Assembly (NCBI GenBank): GCA_945878835.1
Contig: CAMCUG010000012.1
Span: forward strand, 1-17,653
Length of the DNA stretch: 17,653 bases
Origin: Chryseobacterium gleum
GTDB lineage: Bacteria; Bacteroidota; Bacteroidia; Flavobacteriales_D; Sanyastnellaceae
Reading direction: 5' to 3'
Shown here: positions 6,346-14,235 of the stretch, piece by piece
How positions within the stretch are numbered: position 1 is the stretch's first letter
Layout of the letters: each line of letters begins with the position of its first letter
Position numbers and translations under genes: made by a program
Notes under the pieces: generated by a model
The model's input: only the letters and a program-made list of their open reading frames with translations
What the model was told of the DNA's origin: nothing
Databases searched by the model: none

Positions 6346-7491
6346 ATGGTGAGACTGTATCAATTTCTTTTTATAATAGGATTCATTGGAATGACTTCAT
6401 TTGCCTTTGCGCAGCATGAGGGCCATGCCATAGAGTCAGTTGCTCAAACCGACACTTTAGCGCATGCGGCTGAGGATTCAACGCTAGCAAAAGAAGAATT
6501 CAAAATTGGTGAAATGATTATGCATCACATTACAGATGCTCATCAAATTCACTTGGGTGGAAGTTTGTACATTCCTCTTCCTGTTATCATTTTGCACGAA
6601 GGGCATTTCGATATTTTCTCTTCAAGTAATTTTTACTCAGTAAACGATCACGGTGAATTAGATTACCACGATTACAAAGGATATCGCAGTCATCACGAAA
6701 TGATTGAATTCGTCGGTGAAAGTGCACCTCACGATGCACACGGACACAAGGTTATGGATTTTTCAATTACCAAATCGGTATTTGGAATGCTGCTAATCAT
6801 TGGATTAATGATATTCCTTTTCGGATCTATTGCTAAGAAGTACAAGAAAAATGGAAGAACAGCACCAACGGGTATTCAGAATGCTTTGGAGCCTTTCATT
6901 ATGTTCATAAGAGACGATATTGCTACTCCGGCCTTAGGAAAGAAAAAGGCTGAGAAGTATGTACCTTTTTTACTTACATCATTCTTCTTTATTTGGATGT
7001 GTAATATGTTAGGAATGATTCCTTTTCTTGGAGGATTCAATATTACAGGAACACTAAGCATTACGTTAGTATTGGCAGGATTGGTTTTCCTTATTACCAG
7101 TTTCTCAGGGAACAAACATTATTGGGGTCATATTTTCTGGCCTCCAGGAGTTCCAGCATTCGTAAAGGTTATTTTGGTTCCAATTGAAATCATGAGTGTG
7201 TTCATTAAACCAACCGTATTAATGATTCGTTTGACAGCTAATATTACAGCCGGACATATTATTATATTGTCTTTTGTTGGATTGGCCTTGATGTTCGGAC
7301 AGGATAGTGTTGCGGCCGGATATGGTGTTGGGGTTGGTTCTGTCTTGTTTATGATATTCATGTATTGCTTGGAGCTTTTGGTAGCATTCCTTCAAGCCTA
7401 TGTGTTTACTTTACTTGCCGCATTATATTTCGGAGAAGCAAATCAAGAACATCATCACGAGCATGAACATGCTGAATCTCATGCACATTAA
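6346..7491 (+). CDS. atpB: ATP synthase F0 subunit a, with exported histidine-rich N-terminal domain
   Basis: Subunit a forms the proton half-channels of the F1Fo ATP synthase in the inner membrane. With the ATG at 6346 the protein has 381 residues. It starts with a signal peptide (1-22, ending FAFA before QHEG), which the start at 6262 would bury behind 28 extra residues, and a promoter lies between the two ATGs. A periplasmic segment (23-138) contains 16 histidines, for example HEGH, MHH, SHHE and HDAHGH. The canonical domain follows with membrane helices from about 143. The motif MIRLTANITAGH (293-304) carries the essential Arg295, which faces the c-ring carboxylate. A tail (365-381) holds seven more histidines. 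Much longer than the E. coli protein (about 270), the layout is seen in other Bacteroidota. The gene opens the run a-c-b-delta-alpha-gamma. Confidence 0.95.
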   Translation: MVRLYQFLFIIGFIGMTSFAFAQHEGHAIESVAQTDTLAHAAEDSTLAKEEFKIGEMIMHHITDAHQIHLGGSLYIPLPVIILHEGHFDIFSSSNFYSVNDHGELDYHDYKGYRSHHEMIEFVGESAPHDAHGHKVMDFSITKSVFGMLLIIGLMIFLFGSIAKKYKKNGRTAPTGIQNALEPFIMFIRDDIATPALGKKKAEKYVPFLLTSFFFIWMCNMLGMIPFLGGFNITGTLSITLVLAGLVFLITSFSGNKHYWGHIFWPPGVPAFVKVILVPIEIMSVFIKPTVLMIRLTANITAGHIIILSFVGLALMFGQDSVAAGYGVGVGSVLFMIFMYCLELLVAFLQAYVFTLLAALYFGEANQEHHHEHEHAESHAH

Positions 7492-7522
7492 TTCGTAAAT
7501 TTTAACTCAAAAATCAAATAAC

Positions 7523-7768
7523 ATGGAATTCTTAAATCTTTTAATGACAGCAGAAGTTGGACAAGGTCTTGCTGGTATTGGAGCAGGTATAGCTGCTGTT
7601 GGTGCAGGTATCGGTGTAGGTCGCATTGGCGGTTCTGCTCTTGAAGGAATGGCTCGTCAACCAGAAACAAGTGGTGATTTACGCTCAAACATGATCGTAG
7701 CTGCCGCCTTGGTTGAAGGTGTTGCTCTTTTTGCCATCATCGTTTGTTTGTTAGTAGCTTTAGGTTAA
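7523..7768 (+). CDS. atpE: ATP synthase F0 subunit c
   Basis: This 81-residue double-helix protein forms the rotating c-ring. Helix 1 contains the Gly-repeat packing motif (GIGAGIAAVGAGIGVG, 18-33). The polar loop has the conserved ARQPE (44-48). Helix 2 carries the ion-binding carboxylate Glu65 in AALVEGVALFA (61-71). The residue after Glu65 is Gly, not the Ser of sodium-binding rings, and helix 1 lacks the matching Gln, so the ring should carry protons. The ATG is preceded by an A-rich stretch without a Shine-Dalgarno sequence. The gap to atpF contains a small GC-rich hairpin. The identification is certain; ring stoichiometry cannot be read from sequence. Confidence 0.97.
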   Translation: MEFLNLLMTAEVGQGLAGIGAGIAAVGAGIGVGRIGGSALEGMARQPETSGDLRSNMIVAAALVEGVALFAIIVCLLVALG

Positions 7769-7773
7769 TAATA

Positions 7774-7786
7774 GGCGCTTTGCGCT
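7774..7786 (+). other. Small RNA hairpin between atpE and atpF
   Basis: GCGC (7775-7778) pairs with GCGC (7782-7785) around a TTT loop, and a G-T pair (7774/7786) extends the stem to five. There is no T tract, so it is not a terminator. It could slow 3' decay of the atpE message, since subunit c is needed in many copies. The structure is short and may be chance. Confidence 0.3.
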
Positions 7787-7801
7787 AAACACAATACATC
7801 C

Positions 7802-8299
7802 ATGGAAGGATTACTTAGTGTATCCGTAGGTACCGTATTTTGGGCCTCGGTTGCTTTCTTGTGTGTGCTTGCCATTTTGAAAAGAATGGCATGGGGTCCA
7901 ATATTGAGTTCTTTAAAGGACCGTGAGGAGGGTATCGCAGATGCATTGCGTCAGGCAGACCTTGCTAAGGAAGAAATGAGCCGTTTACAGGCGAGCAACG
8001 AAGATCTTCTTCGTGAAGCACGCAACGAACGTGATCGTATCTTGAATGAAGCAAAGTCAATGGCTGATAAAATGCGGAACGATGCCGTTGGTCGCTCACA
8101 AGAAGAGGCAAATCGTATTACTGCGAAAGCGAAAGCTGAGATTGAAAATCAAAAGCAAGCGGCTATCACCGATTTGAAAAATCAGGTAGCTGATCTTTCA
8201 GTTCAATTGGCTGAAGTGCTTTTGAAAGATACTTTAACAGAAGAGCAAAAGCAAAAAGCGTTGAATCATTCTTTAATTAAAGAATTCGGAGCCAATTAA
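7802..8299 (+). CDS. atpF: ATP synthase F0 subunit b
   Basis: Subunit b is the peripheral stalk that holds the alpha3-beta3 head against rotation. The 165-residue protein has one N-terminal membrane helix (about 6-27, VSVGTVFWASVAFLCVLAIL). The typical WGPI then SLKDREEGI leads into a long charged coiled coil (about 35-140, rich in Glu, Lys, Arg and Ala). The C-terminal region (LAEVLLKDTLTEEQ) binds subunit delta. Length is standard. The stop (8297-8299) is one base from the atpH ATG, so translation of the two is likely coupled. Only one b-type gene is present, so the stalk would be a homodimer. Confidence 0.96.
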   Translation: MEGLLSVSVGTVFWASVAFLCVLAILKRMAWGPILSSLKDREEGIADALRQADLAKEEMSRLQASNEDLLREARNERDRILNEAKSMADKMRNDAVGRSQEEANRITAKAKAEIENQKQAAITDLKNQVADLSVQLAEVLLKDTLTEEQKQKALNHSLIKEFGAN

Positions 8300-8300
8300 T

Positions 8301-8855
8301 ATGTCAAACATCCGCCTTTCAACGCGTTACGCAAAATCATTGATTAGCCTTGCTGCAGAGCGAGGAGAGACCGATGTCTTGTTGAAAGACATGCTTTACA
8401 TCTCTAGCAGCATTCGTTCAAGTAAGGATTTGCAAATAATGTTGGCTAGTCCAGTTATTAGCGGTGATAAAAAACGTAAAGTGTTGTTCTCTATTTTTAC
8501 TGAATTGAACAAAACCACGCACGTGTTTATAGATCTAATCGTAAGCAAAGGTCGTGAGAGTGATTTGGGTGAAATAGCCCAGTCGTTTGTTCAGCAAGTA
8601 AAGGCTGGAAGAAACATTTTTGATGTGGAATTAATTTCAGCAGTGCCTGCCGATGACGCTCTTCGTGCAGAGATTTCTGCAGTAGCGAAGAAGATTTGTG
8701 GTGGCGATGTTGAAATTACTGAAAAAGTTGATTCAGAGTTAATAGGTGGATTTATCCTTCGTGTAAACGGAATGGAATACAATGCATCGGTTTCAGATAA
8801 ACTGAAAAAAGCGAAAAAAGATTTTTCAAAAAACCCGTACGTCCCAACGTTATAA
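8301..8855 (+). CDS. atpH: ATP synthase F1 subunit delta
   Basis: Subunit delta (the bacterial OSCP) joins the b stalk to the top of the alpha3-beta3 head. The 184-residue protein has the expected N-terminal helical domain beginning LSTRYAKSLISLAAERG (6-22). The central FIDLIVSKGRESDLGEIAQSF segment (about 76-96) is also typical, as is the C-terminal VDSELIGGFILRVNG (142-156), the most conserved part of the family. The ATG lies one base after the atpF stop. A 21-base gap separates it from atpA. Nothing is unusual in the protein. Confidence 0.95.
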   Translation: MSNIRLSTRYAKSLISLAAERGETDVLLKDMLYISSSIRSSKDLQIMLASPVISGDKKRKVLFSIFTELNKTTHVFIDLIVSKGRESDLGEIAQSFVQQVKAGRNIFDVELISAVPADDALRAEISAVAKKICGGDVEITEKVDSELIGGFILRVNGMEYNASVSDKLKKAKKDFSKNPYVPTL

Positions 8856-8876
8856 TGGGATTAAAAACTATTCGTT

Positions 8877-10454
8877 ATGGCAGATATTAAACCTGCGGAG
8901 ATTTCAGCAATCCTTAGAGAACAGTTAGCTGGTCTAAAGACCGAAACTGAGTTGCAAGAGGTAGGTACCGTTCTTCAAATTGGAGATGGTATTGCGCGTA
9001 TTTACGGTCTTTCAAATGTTCAATCAGGAGAGTTGATTGAGTTTGAAAACGGTGTACAAGGTATTGCCCTTAACCTTGAAGAAGATAACGTTGGTGCCGT
9101 ATTGTTAGGTCCCTCTGGAGAGTTAAAAGAGGGCGCTAGCGTTAAACGTACCGGAACTATTGCTTCTATTCAAGCCGGAGAAGGAATGCTTGGTCGTGTT
9201 GTAAACACACTGGGAGAACCTATCGATGGAAATGGTCCTATCACAGGCGAGTTGTATGAAATGCCACTTGAGCGTAAAGCTCCAGGGGTAATCTACCGCC
9301 AGCCTGTAAACGAGCCACTTCAAACAGGTATCAAAGCAATTGATGCAATGATTCCAATTGGACGTGGACAACGTGAGTTGATTATTGGTGACCGTCAAAC
9401 AGGTAAAACAACTGTTGCGATTGACACCATCATCAATCAAAAAGAATTTTACGATAAAGGTGAGCCTGTATATTGTATTTATGTTGCTTGCGGACAAAAA
9501 GGTTCTACCATCGCAGGTACAGTAAAAACATTGCAAGATGCAGGTGCCATGGCATATACAGTGGTTGTTGCTGCAACGGCTTCTGATCCGGCTCCTCTTC
9601 AATTCTACGCTCCGTTCTCGGGTTGCGCAATTGGAGAGTACTTCCGTGACACCGGTCGTCCAGCATTGATTGTTTATGATGATTTGTCTAAACAAGCGGT
9701 TGCTTACCGTGAGGTGTCTTTGTTGCTTCGTCGCCCACCCGGACGTGAGGCATATCCTGGAGACGTATTCTACTTGCACAGCCGTCTTCTTGAGCGCGCT
9801 GCGAAAGTAAATGCAACGCAAAGTGTTGCTGAAAACATGAACGATTTACCAGCAAGCTTGAAGAGCATTGTAAAAGGTGGCGGTTCATTAACGGCACTTC
9901 CAATTATTGAAACACAAGCTGGTGACGTTTCGGCGTATATCCCAACCAACGTAATTTCGATCACAGATGGTCAAATCTTCCTTGAGTCGAACTTGTTCAA
10001 CTCAGGTGTGCGTCCTGCAATTAACGTAGGTATCTCTGTAAGCCGCGTAGGTGGTTCTGCACAGATTAAGTCTATGAAGAAAGTGGCGGGTACTTTGAAG
10101 CTTGACCAAGCACAATACCGTGAGCTTGAGGCATTTTCGAAATTCGGATCTGACTTAGATGAAGTAACGAAGTCTGTACTTGAAAAAGGAAAACGTAACG
10201 TTGAAATCTTGAAGCAAGGTCAAAACAATCCAATGACTGTAGAGAAGCAAGTAGCTATTATCTACTGCGGAACGAAAGGTTTGTTGTCACGTATTCCAGT
10301 TGAGAAAATTCGTGAGTTCCAAGACGATTATTTGAATAGTCTTGAAATGAACCACAACGACACCTTAAGTGCTATTCGTAACGGTAAAATCGACGAGGCT
10401 GTAACAACAGTATTGGAATCAGTAGCAAAAGATATTTCAGCGAGATACAACTAA
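8877..10454 (+). CDS. atpA: ATP synthase F1 subunit alpha
   Basis: Subunit alpha forms the non-catalytic nucleotide sites of the F1 head and supplies the arginine finger to beta. The 525-residue protein has the beta-barrel domain (about 25-95) and the Walker A motif GDRQTGKT (171-178). It also has the Walker B-type LIVYDDL (264-270). The VSRVGGSAQ segment (388-396) contains the arginine finger Arg390. A helical C-terminal domain completes it. Compared with E. coli the segment before SLTALPIIETQAGD is slightly longer (NMNDLPASLKSIVKGGG, about 320-336), which I recall from other Bacteroidota. The expected order continues with atpG. The catalytic partner atpD is not downstream and must lie elsewhere. 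Confidence 0.98.
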   Translation: MADIKPAEISAILREQLAGLKTETELQEVGTVLQIGDGIARIYGLSNVQSGELIEFENGVQGIALNLEEDNVGAVLLGPSGELKEGASVKRTGTIASIQAGEGMLGRVVNTLGEPIDGNGPITGELYEMPLERKAPGVIYRQPVNEPLQTGIKAIDAMIPIGRGQRELIIGDRQTGKTTVAIDTIINQKEFYDKGEPVYCIYVACGQKGSTIAGTVKTLQDAGAMAYTVVVAATASDPAPLQFYAPFSGCAIGEYFRDTGRPALIVYDDLSKQAVAYREVSLLLRRPPGREAYPGDVFYLHSRLLERAAKVNATQSVAENMNDLPASLKSIVKGGGSLTALPIIETQAGDVSAYIPTNVISITDGQIFLESNLFNSGVRPAINVGISVSRVGGSAQIKSMKKVAGTLKLDQAQYRELEAFSKFGSDLDEVTKSVLEKGKRNVEILKQGQNNPMTVEKQVAIIYCGTKGLLSRIPVEKIREFQDDYLNSLEMNHNDTLSAIRNGKIDEAVTTVLESVAKDISARYN

Positions 10455-10473
10455 TTGTAAAGCGAAGAAGGAC

Positions 10474-11334
10474 ATGGCAAATTTGAAAGAAATCAGAATG
10501 CGTATTGTATCGGTAAACTCTACCATGCAAATCACTTCTGCCATGAAAATGGTGTCTGCAGCAAAATTGAGAAGAGCACAAGATGCCATTACTAAAATGC
10601 GTCCGTATGCTCAAAAGCTTCAGGAAATTCTTTCGAACGTAAGTTCTTCAGAGTCGAATTCAACATTCAGCCAGCAGCGTGACGTTAAGAGCACGCTGGT
10701 GGTTGCTATTACTTCAAATCGCGGATTGTGCGGTGGTTTCAATAACAACGTTATCAAGGAAATCCGAAATATCGTTAAAACCAATCCAAATGTTCATGTA
10801 TTGTCTTTAGGAAAGAAAGCCTTCGACAATTACAAGAAAACAACCATGCACACCTTTGAAGGTTTCGGTGATACTCCTTATGATATCTTCGATAAACTAA
10901 CGTTCTCTAACGTGAGTGCAATTGCGAATACCATCATGGATCAATTCGCAAATGGTAAATACGACAAAGTAATTTTAGTTTACAATCGTTTTAAAAATGC
11001 TGCTGTTCAGATTATTGAGAACGAGCAATTCCTTCCAGTACTTCCTCCGGTGAACTCAGAAGCGCAATCGAATGTCGATTATATCTTCGAGCCAGAGAAG
11101 ACTCAGATTCTTGAAGAGTTAATTCCTCGAACATTGAAAGTTCAGTTGTTCAAAGCCCTGTTAGATAGCAACGCTGCTGAGCACGGTGCGCGTATGACTT
11201 CTATGCACAAGGCAACGGACAACGCCGGTGAAATGGTTAAGGAACTTAAGTTAACCTACAACAAAGCTCGTCAAGCTTCAATTACCGGAGAGATCTTGGA
11301 AATTGTTGCCGGTGCAGAAGCGTTGAACGGCTAA
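10474..11334 (+). CDS. atpG: ATP synthase F1 subunit gamma
   Basis: Subunit gamma is the rotating central shaft that couples the c-ring to the catalytic sites. The 286-residue protein has the long N-terminal helix (MANLKEIRMRIVSVNSTMQI, then TSAMKMVSAAKLRRAQ). The Rossmann-like middle begins VVAITSNRGLCGGFNNNV (about 74-91). The conserved C-terminal helix contains EHGARMTSMHKATDNA and YNKARQASITGEILEIVAGA. All are family hallmarks and length is normal. It is the last ATP synthase gene here; beta and epsilon are missing, so the run ends with gamma, as is usual in Bacteroidota, where atpDC sits separately. Confidence 0.97.
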   Translation: MANLKEIRMRIVSVNSTMQITSAMKMVSAAKLRRAQDAITKMRPYAQKLQEILSNVSSSESNSTFSQQRDVKSTLVVAITSNRGLCGGFNNNVIKEIRNIVKTNPNVHVLSLGKKAFDNYKKTTMHTFEGFGDTPYDIFDKLTFSNVSAIANTIMDQFANGKYDKVILVYNRFKNAAVQIIENEQFLPVLPPVNSEAQSNVDYIFEPEKTQILEELIPRTLKVQLFKALLDSNAAEHGARMTSMHKATDNAGEMVKELKLTYNKARQASITGEILEIVAGAEALNG

Positions 11335-11351
11335 GACGTATCTTTGTCTTA
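11332..11351 (+). promoter_or_regulatory. -7 element inside a hairpin loop between atpG and the flippase gene
   Basis: TAAGAC (11332-11337, including the last A bases of the atpG stop) can pair with GTCTTA (11346-11351) across an eight-base loop. The loop and first arm base hold TATCTTTG (11339-11346), a perfect TAnnTTTG. Transcription would begin near 11352, about 14 bases before the flippase ATG. No TTG is found at normal spacing (nearest gaps are 13 and 30). There is no T tract, so the hairpin alone should not terminate transcription. Confidence 0.4.
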
Positions 11352-11365
11352 AGCCCTAACCGTGA

Positions 11366-12820
11366 ATGCTTAAGAAAATAGTCTCTCACACTTTCTTTTA
11401 CTCTTTTGCCAATCAGACTCCTGCGCTGATTAATCTTTTTTTACTGCCATTTTTAACACCCTTTTTATCTGCTAGTGACTATGCCATTTATGGGCTTATA
11501 TTGAGTTACGCAGGATTGGTTGGTGCTTTCAGCAGCTTAGGATATATAGTGCTGTTTCAACAAAGTTATTTCGAAATGGGATCTGATTTTAAATCGAAAT
11601 GGGCTCGGCTCTTAGGCTTTCAATGGCTTTATAAATTTCTGTATGCTGGATTGGTTGCGGCATTGCTGTATTTCTCTTTGAGAAATAAAATCCCGTCAGA
11701 ACGTTTAAATATAGTACTTGTGTTAGTTATTATTCCGCTTTTGTTTTTCGATTTAACGAAGTCTATTGCCACGCGATTGCTTCAGTTTAGACACAAGCAT
11801 CAGCAGGTATATACCATAACCATTGTCGTGGGAATTCTATCTGCATTTATAAGTTTTGTAGGAGTTAGATATTTCAATTTAGGATACATGGCTTGGCTTT
11901 ATTCTCAAGCTGTTTCTTCGGCTTTATTGGCGGCTTATTTTGGATATTTCTTATATGTGAAAGAGCGTATTCGTCCGTCGTTTCATTTCAACAAGAATGA
12001 AATTGTTTCCGATCTTAAAATTGCTACACCGCTTATTCCGAAAGAGTATGCGACTTATTTATTGAATTCGTCCGACAGAGTTTTGCTTGATCGATTTGGT
12101 GTTTCGCAGAATAAAATTGGTCAATACAGCATTGCATATTCGTTCGCGTCTTATTTCGAAAATATTCAGGCTCAGGCGAATCAAGTTTTGACGCCCATTG
12201 TTTTCGATTTGTATAAAACAGGAAGCGAATTGGCTATGCAAACCGTGGGTAAGCTCATCCGAGCCTGGTTTTACATTTCGTTGCTGATGGCAACGCTATT
12301 GGGGCTGTGGATTCCGGATATCTTCAGATTGCTTTATCGCAAAGCGGAGTTGAGTGCAGCTTATCCAATGGCTATAATTCTCATTTTCGGATTTTGCTAC
12401 CGGCCCATTTACGTGGCTATCGTTGATAAGGCCATCTATGATAAACGAACGATGGAGGTACTTAAGATTACTCTGGTGGCAGCCCTTTCGAACGTATTAC
12501 TCAATTTAGTTTTCATTGGTTATTACGAAACGTGGGCCGCAACTTTCAACACTGTGATAGCTTATTTCATTATGGCTGTTGCTGGATATTTTTTAATAAA
12601 AAACAGTGAGGATTTTCGCAAACTTATTCGCCCGTTTGAACTTATAGCAACAATTGTAATTGTTGGCGCTGTTGTCTTTTTCATACGAGATCTTTCTTGG
12701 GTATGGCGAATAGCGGCCACAGGAATAGTGTTAGTAGGAATGTTGGTTTGGCTTAAAACAAGCGGCAGAAGGATATGGAATGAATTGAATAACTTGCGAC
12801 ATGGCTTATCGTCCCATTGA
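11366..12820 (+). CDS. Polysaccharide flippase (Wzx/MOP superfamily)
   Basis: This 484-residue protein is an inner-membrane transporter of the oligosaccharide flippase type, which moves lipid-linked sugar units across the membrane. It has about 12-14 hydrophobic helices over the whole length. It starts with the family-typical pattern FFYSFANQTPALINLFLLPF and LTPFLSASDYAIYGLI, where the charged residues and Asp-Tyr of the first loop are diagnostic. A central LLNSSDRVLLDRFG segment is the usual start of the second half (start of helix 7 region). The gene begins 31 bases after atpG and overlaps the next gene by 20 bases. The substrate is unknown; only one glycosyltransferase is adjacent, so the rest of any glycan pathway must be elsewhere. 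Codon use looks a little less biased than in the atp genes. Confidence 0.87.
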   Translation: MLKKIVSHTFFYSFANQTPALINLFLLPFLTPFLSASDYAIYGLILSYAGLVGAFSSLGYIVLFQQSYFEMGSDFKSKWARLLGFQWLYKFLYAGLVAALLYFSLRNKIPSERLNIVLVLVIIPLLFFDLTKSIATRLLQFRHKHQQVYTITIVVGILSAFISFVGVRYFNLGYMAWLYSQAVSSALLAAYFGYFLYVKERIRPSFHFNKNEIVSDLKIATPLIPKEYATYLLNSSDRVLLDRFGVSQNKIGQYSIAYSFASYFENIQAQANQVLTPIVFDLYKTGSELAMQTVGKLIRAWFYISLLMATLLGLWIPDIFRLLYRKAELSAAYPMAIILIFGFCYRPIYVAIVDKAIYDKRTMEVLKITLVAALSNVLLNLVFIGYYETWAATFNTVIAYFIMAVAGYFLIKNSEDFRKLIRPFELIATIVIVGAVVFFIRDLSWVWRIAATGIVLVGMLVWLKTSGRRIWNELNNLRHGLSSH

Positions 12821-14183
12821 TTTCAACATTATCCAAAAAGAATTTGAATCGAGATTTCCAAATGGAACTTTGTTCGAAGGGAAGAATTTCAATTACATAA
12901 AATTGGTTCAACACGGGTTATCCTATGCCATGACCGATGCCCAAGACAAATTGCTGAAGAAGAATCCTTTTGAATTTTGGAGTTTGTTCAAATTGAAATC
13001 GCGAATCAATTCCTTCCGGAATAGGAAAGTTGAATTCATTCCACAAAAGAGTGAAAGTATTTTGTTTTTGGAAGGACGCAGAAAGTTAAAACTTCCAACT
13101 GGAGAAGAGATTTCACCCATCACCCATCTGCTTCGTGAGACGGTTTTAAGAGCGGAATATTCGTGGTGGGACACTACGGGTGCTTTCGAAAAAGAGGCAG
13201 ATTTCTCTTTGAAGCAAATGTCGAATTGGTTTCCTTCAATGAACGAAATTCAAAGAGAGATTTATGACGAGTTGAAAGGTGTCTTGCGTGGTCTTAAAAA
13301 TTCTAAGACACTTTCAAGGTTGGAGTTTCGCTATGTGGAAAGTGCGTTTTACGTTTTCTTCAGGTCTTTTAGTAGATGGTATGAGCTGCTTTCTATAGCT
13401 AAGCCGAAAACGTTGGTCGGGATTACCCATTACCACAATGAAGGCTGCCTAGCTGCCGCGAAAATTCTAGGAATAAAGACGGTTGAGCTTCAACACGGAT
13501 TAATTTCAAGACATGACTTGTATTACGTGTATCCAAAAATGTATCGGACTGCTTTAGCGAAAGGAATGTTCCCCAATGAAATTTGGTTGTTTGGGAATTT
13601 TTGGATGGATGTGTTGCAAAGAGGCGCTGAATCTGAATTTATGAAGCCCTTGGTTGTCGGTGATTTTACAACAGATTCAGCGGTGAATCCTGAGAAAATT
13701 CAAAAAGAGAATCGTGTTTTGTTGTGCGCTCAAAAGAACTTGTCGGCGCCATACATTCAATGGATTCGTTTTATGCGAGATCATATTTTACCCAATCACC
13801 CCGACTGGAAGCTGATCGTGAAACTTCATCCACTTGAATCGGAAGAGAAAAAATACATGGGCGAGGCGAGTGATTGCGTGGAAGTTCTTCCAATCTCGTC
13901 TTCGCTGAATGAAGAATTAAAGCGAGCTAAAATTCAAGTTAGTATTTATAGCACAACGTTTTATGACGCTTTAGGAATGGGAGTTAAGAATTATTCATTG
14001 AATGACATTGGTTTTTCGAGTGATTACGCTTCGGAAATGGTAGAGTTGGGTGTTGCTGAGTCGCTGAAGAACTCAGAGGATGTGATTGCGAAATTTGAGC
14101 GTTCGCCGGAGATGTTGGATTATTTGACGAGGCAGGACGTGTTTTCTTCTTTTCAGCCGAGAACGATGAATTTTAGCACGTGA
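12801..14183 (+). CDS. Putative GT-B-type glycosyltransferase
   Basis: I cannot place this 460-residue protein in a named family. It has no signal peptide or membrane helix, so it should be cytoplasmic or peripheral. The C-terminal half looks like a GT-B donor-binding fold. It has ELQHGLIS (229-236), then IWLFGNFW (261-268), VKLHPLE (340-346) and SIYSTTFYDALGMG (381-394). A QHG motif followed by an HP motif and an S-T-x-x-Y/D loop is shared by capsule-polymer, sialyl- and CDP-glycerol-type transferases. The N-terminal half (1-200) is basic and helical and I do not recognise it. The ATG lies inside the end of the flippase gene (20-base overlap), so the two are coupled and probably serve the same surface glycan. 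Function is inferred from motif layout, not from a match. Confidence 0.65.
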   Translation: MAYRPIDFNIIQKEFESRFPNGTLFEGKNFNYIKLVQHGLSYAMTDAQDKLLKKNPFEFWSLFKLKSRINSFRNRKVEFIPQKSESILFLEGRRKLKLPTGEEISPITHLLRETVLRAEYSWWDTTGAFEKEADFSLKQMSNWFPSMNEIQREIYDELKGVLRGLKNSKTLSRLEFRYVESAFYVFFRSFSRWYELLSIAKPKTLVGITHYHNEGCLAAAKILGIKTVELQHGLISRHDLYYVYPKMYRTALAKGMFPNEIWLFGNFWMDVLQRGAESEFMKPLVVGDFTTDSAVNPEKIQKENRVLLCAQKNLSAPYIQWIRFMRDHILPNHPDWKLIVKLHPLESEEKKYMGEASDCVEVLPISSSLNEELKRAKIQVSIYSTTFYDALGMGVKNYSLNDIGFSSDYASEMVELGVAESLKNSEDVIAKFERSPEMLDYLTRQDVFSSFQPRTMNFST

Positions 14184-14210
14184 TGCTATCGATGTTCATC
14201 TGTCATTTGT

Positions 14211-14218
14211 TACATTTG
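14211..14218 (+). promoter_or_regulatory. Probable -7 element of the T9SS cargo gene
   Basis: TACATTTG is a perfect match to TAnnTTTG, in the 52-base gap before the secreted protein. Transcription would begin near 14225, about 11 bases before the ATG at 14236. A -33 TTG at the normal distance is not obvious. Confidence 0.45.
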
Positions 14219-14235
14219 TTTATATCCTTGATTTT

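Noticed and set aside
7523..7768. Sodium-coupled ATP synthase
   Set aside because: The residue after Glu65 of subunit c is Gly and helix 1 has no Gln at the sodium-ligand position, so proton coupling is more likely.
9123..9821. A 232-codon open frame on the minus strand inside atpA
   Set aside because: It lies wholly opposite a highly conserved gene, its product is rich in Cys, Ser and Thr with no recognisable motif, and such long antisense frames arise from strong codon bias.
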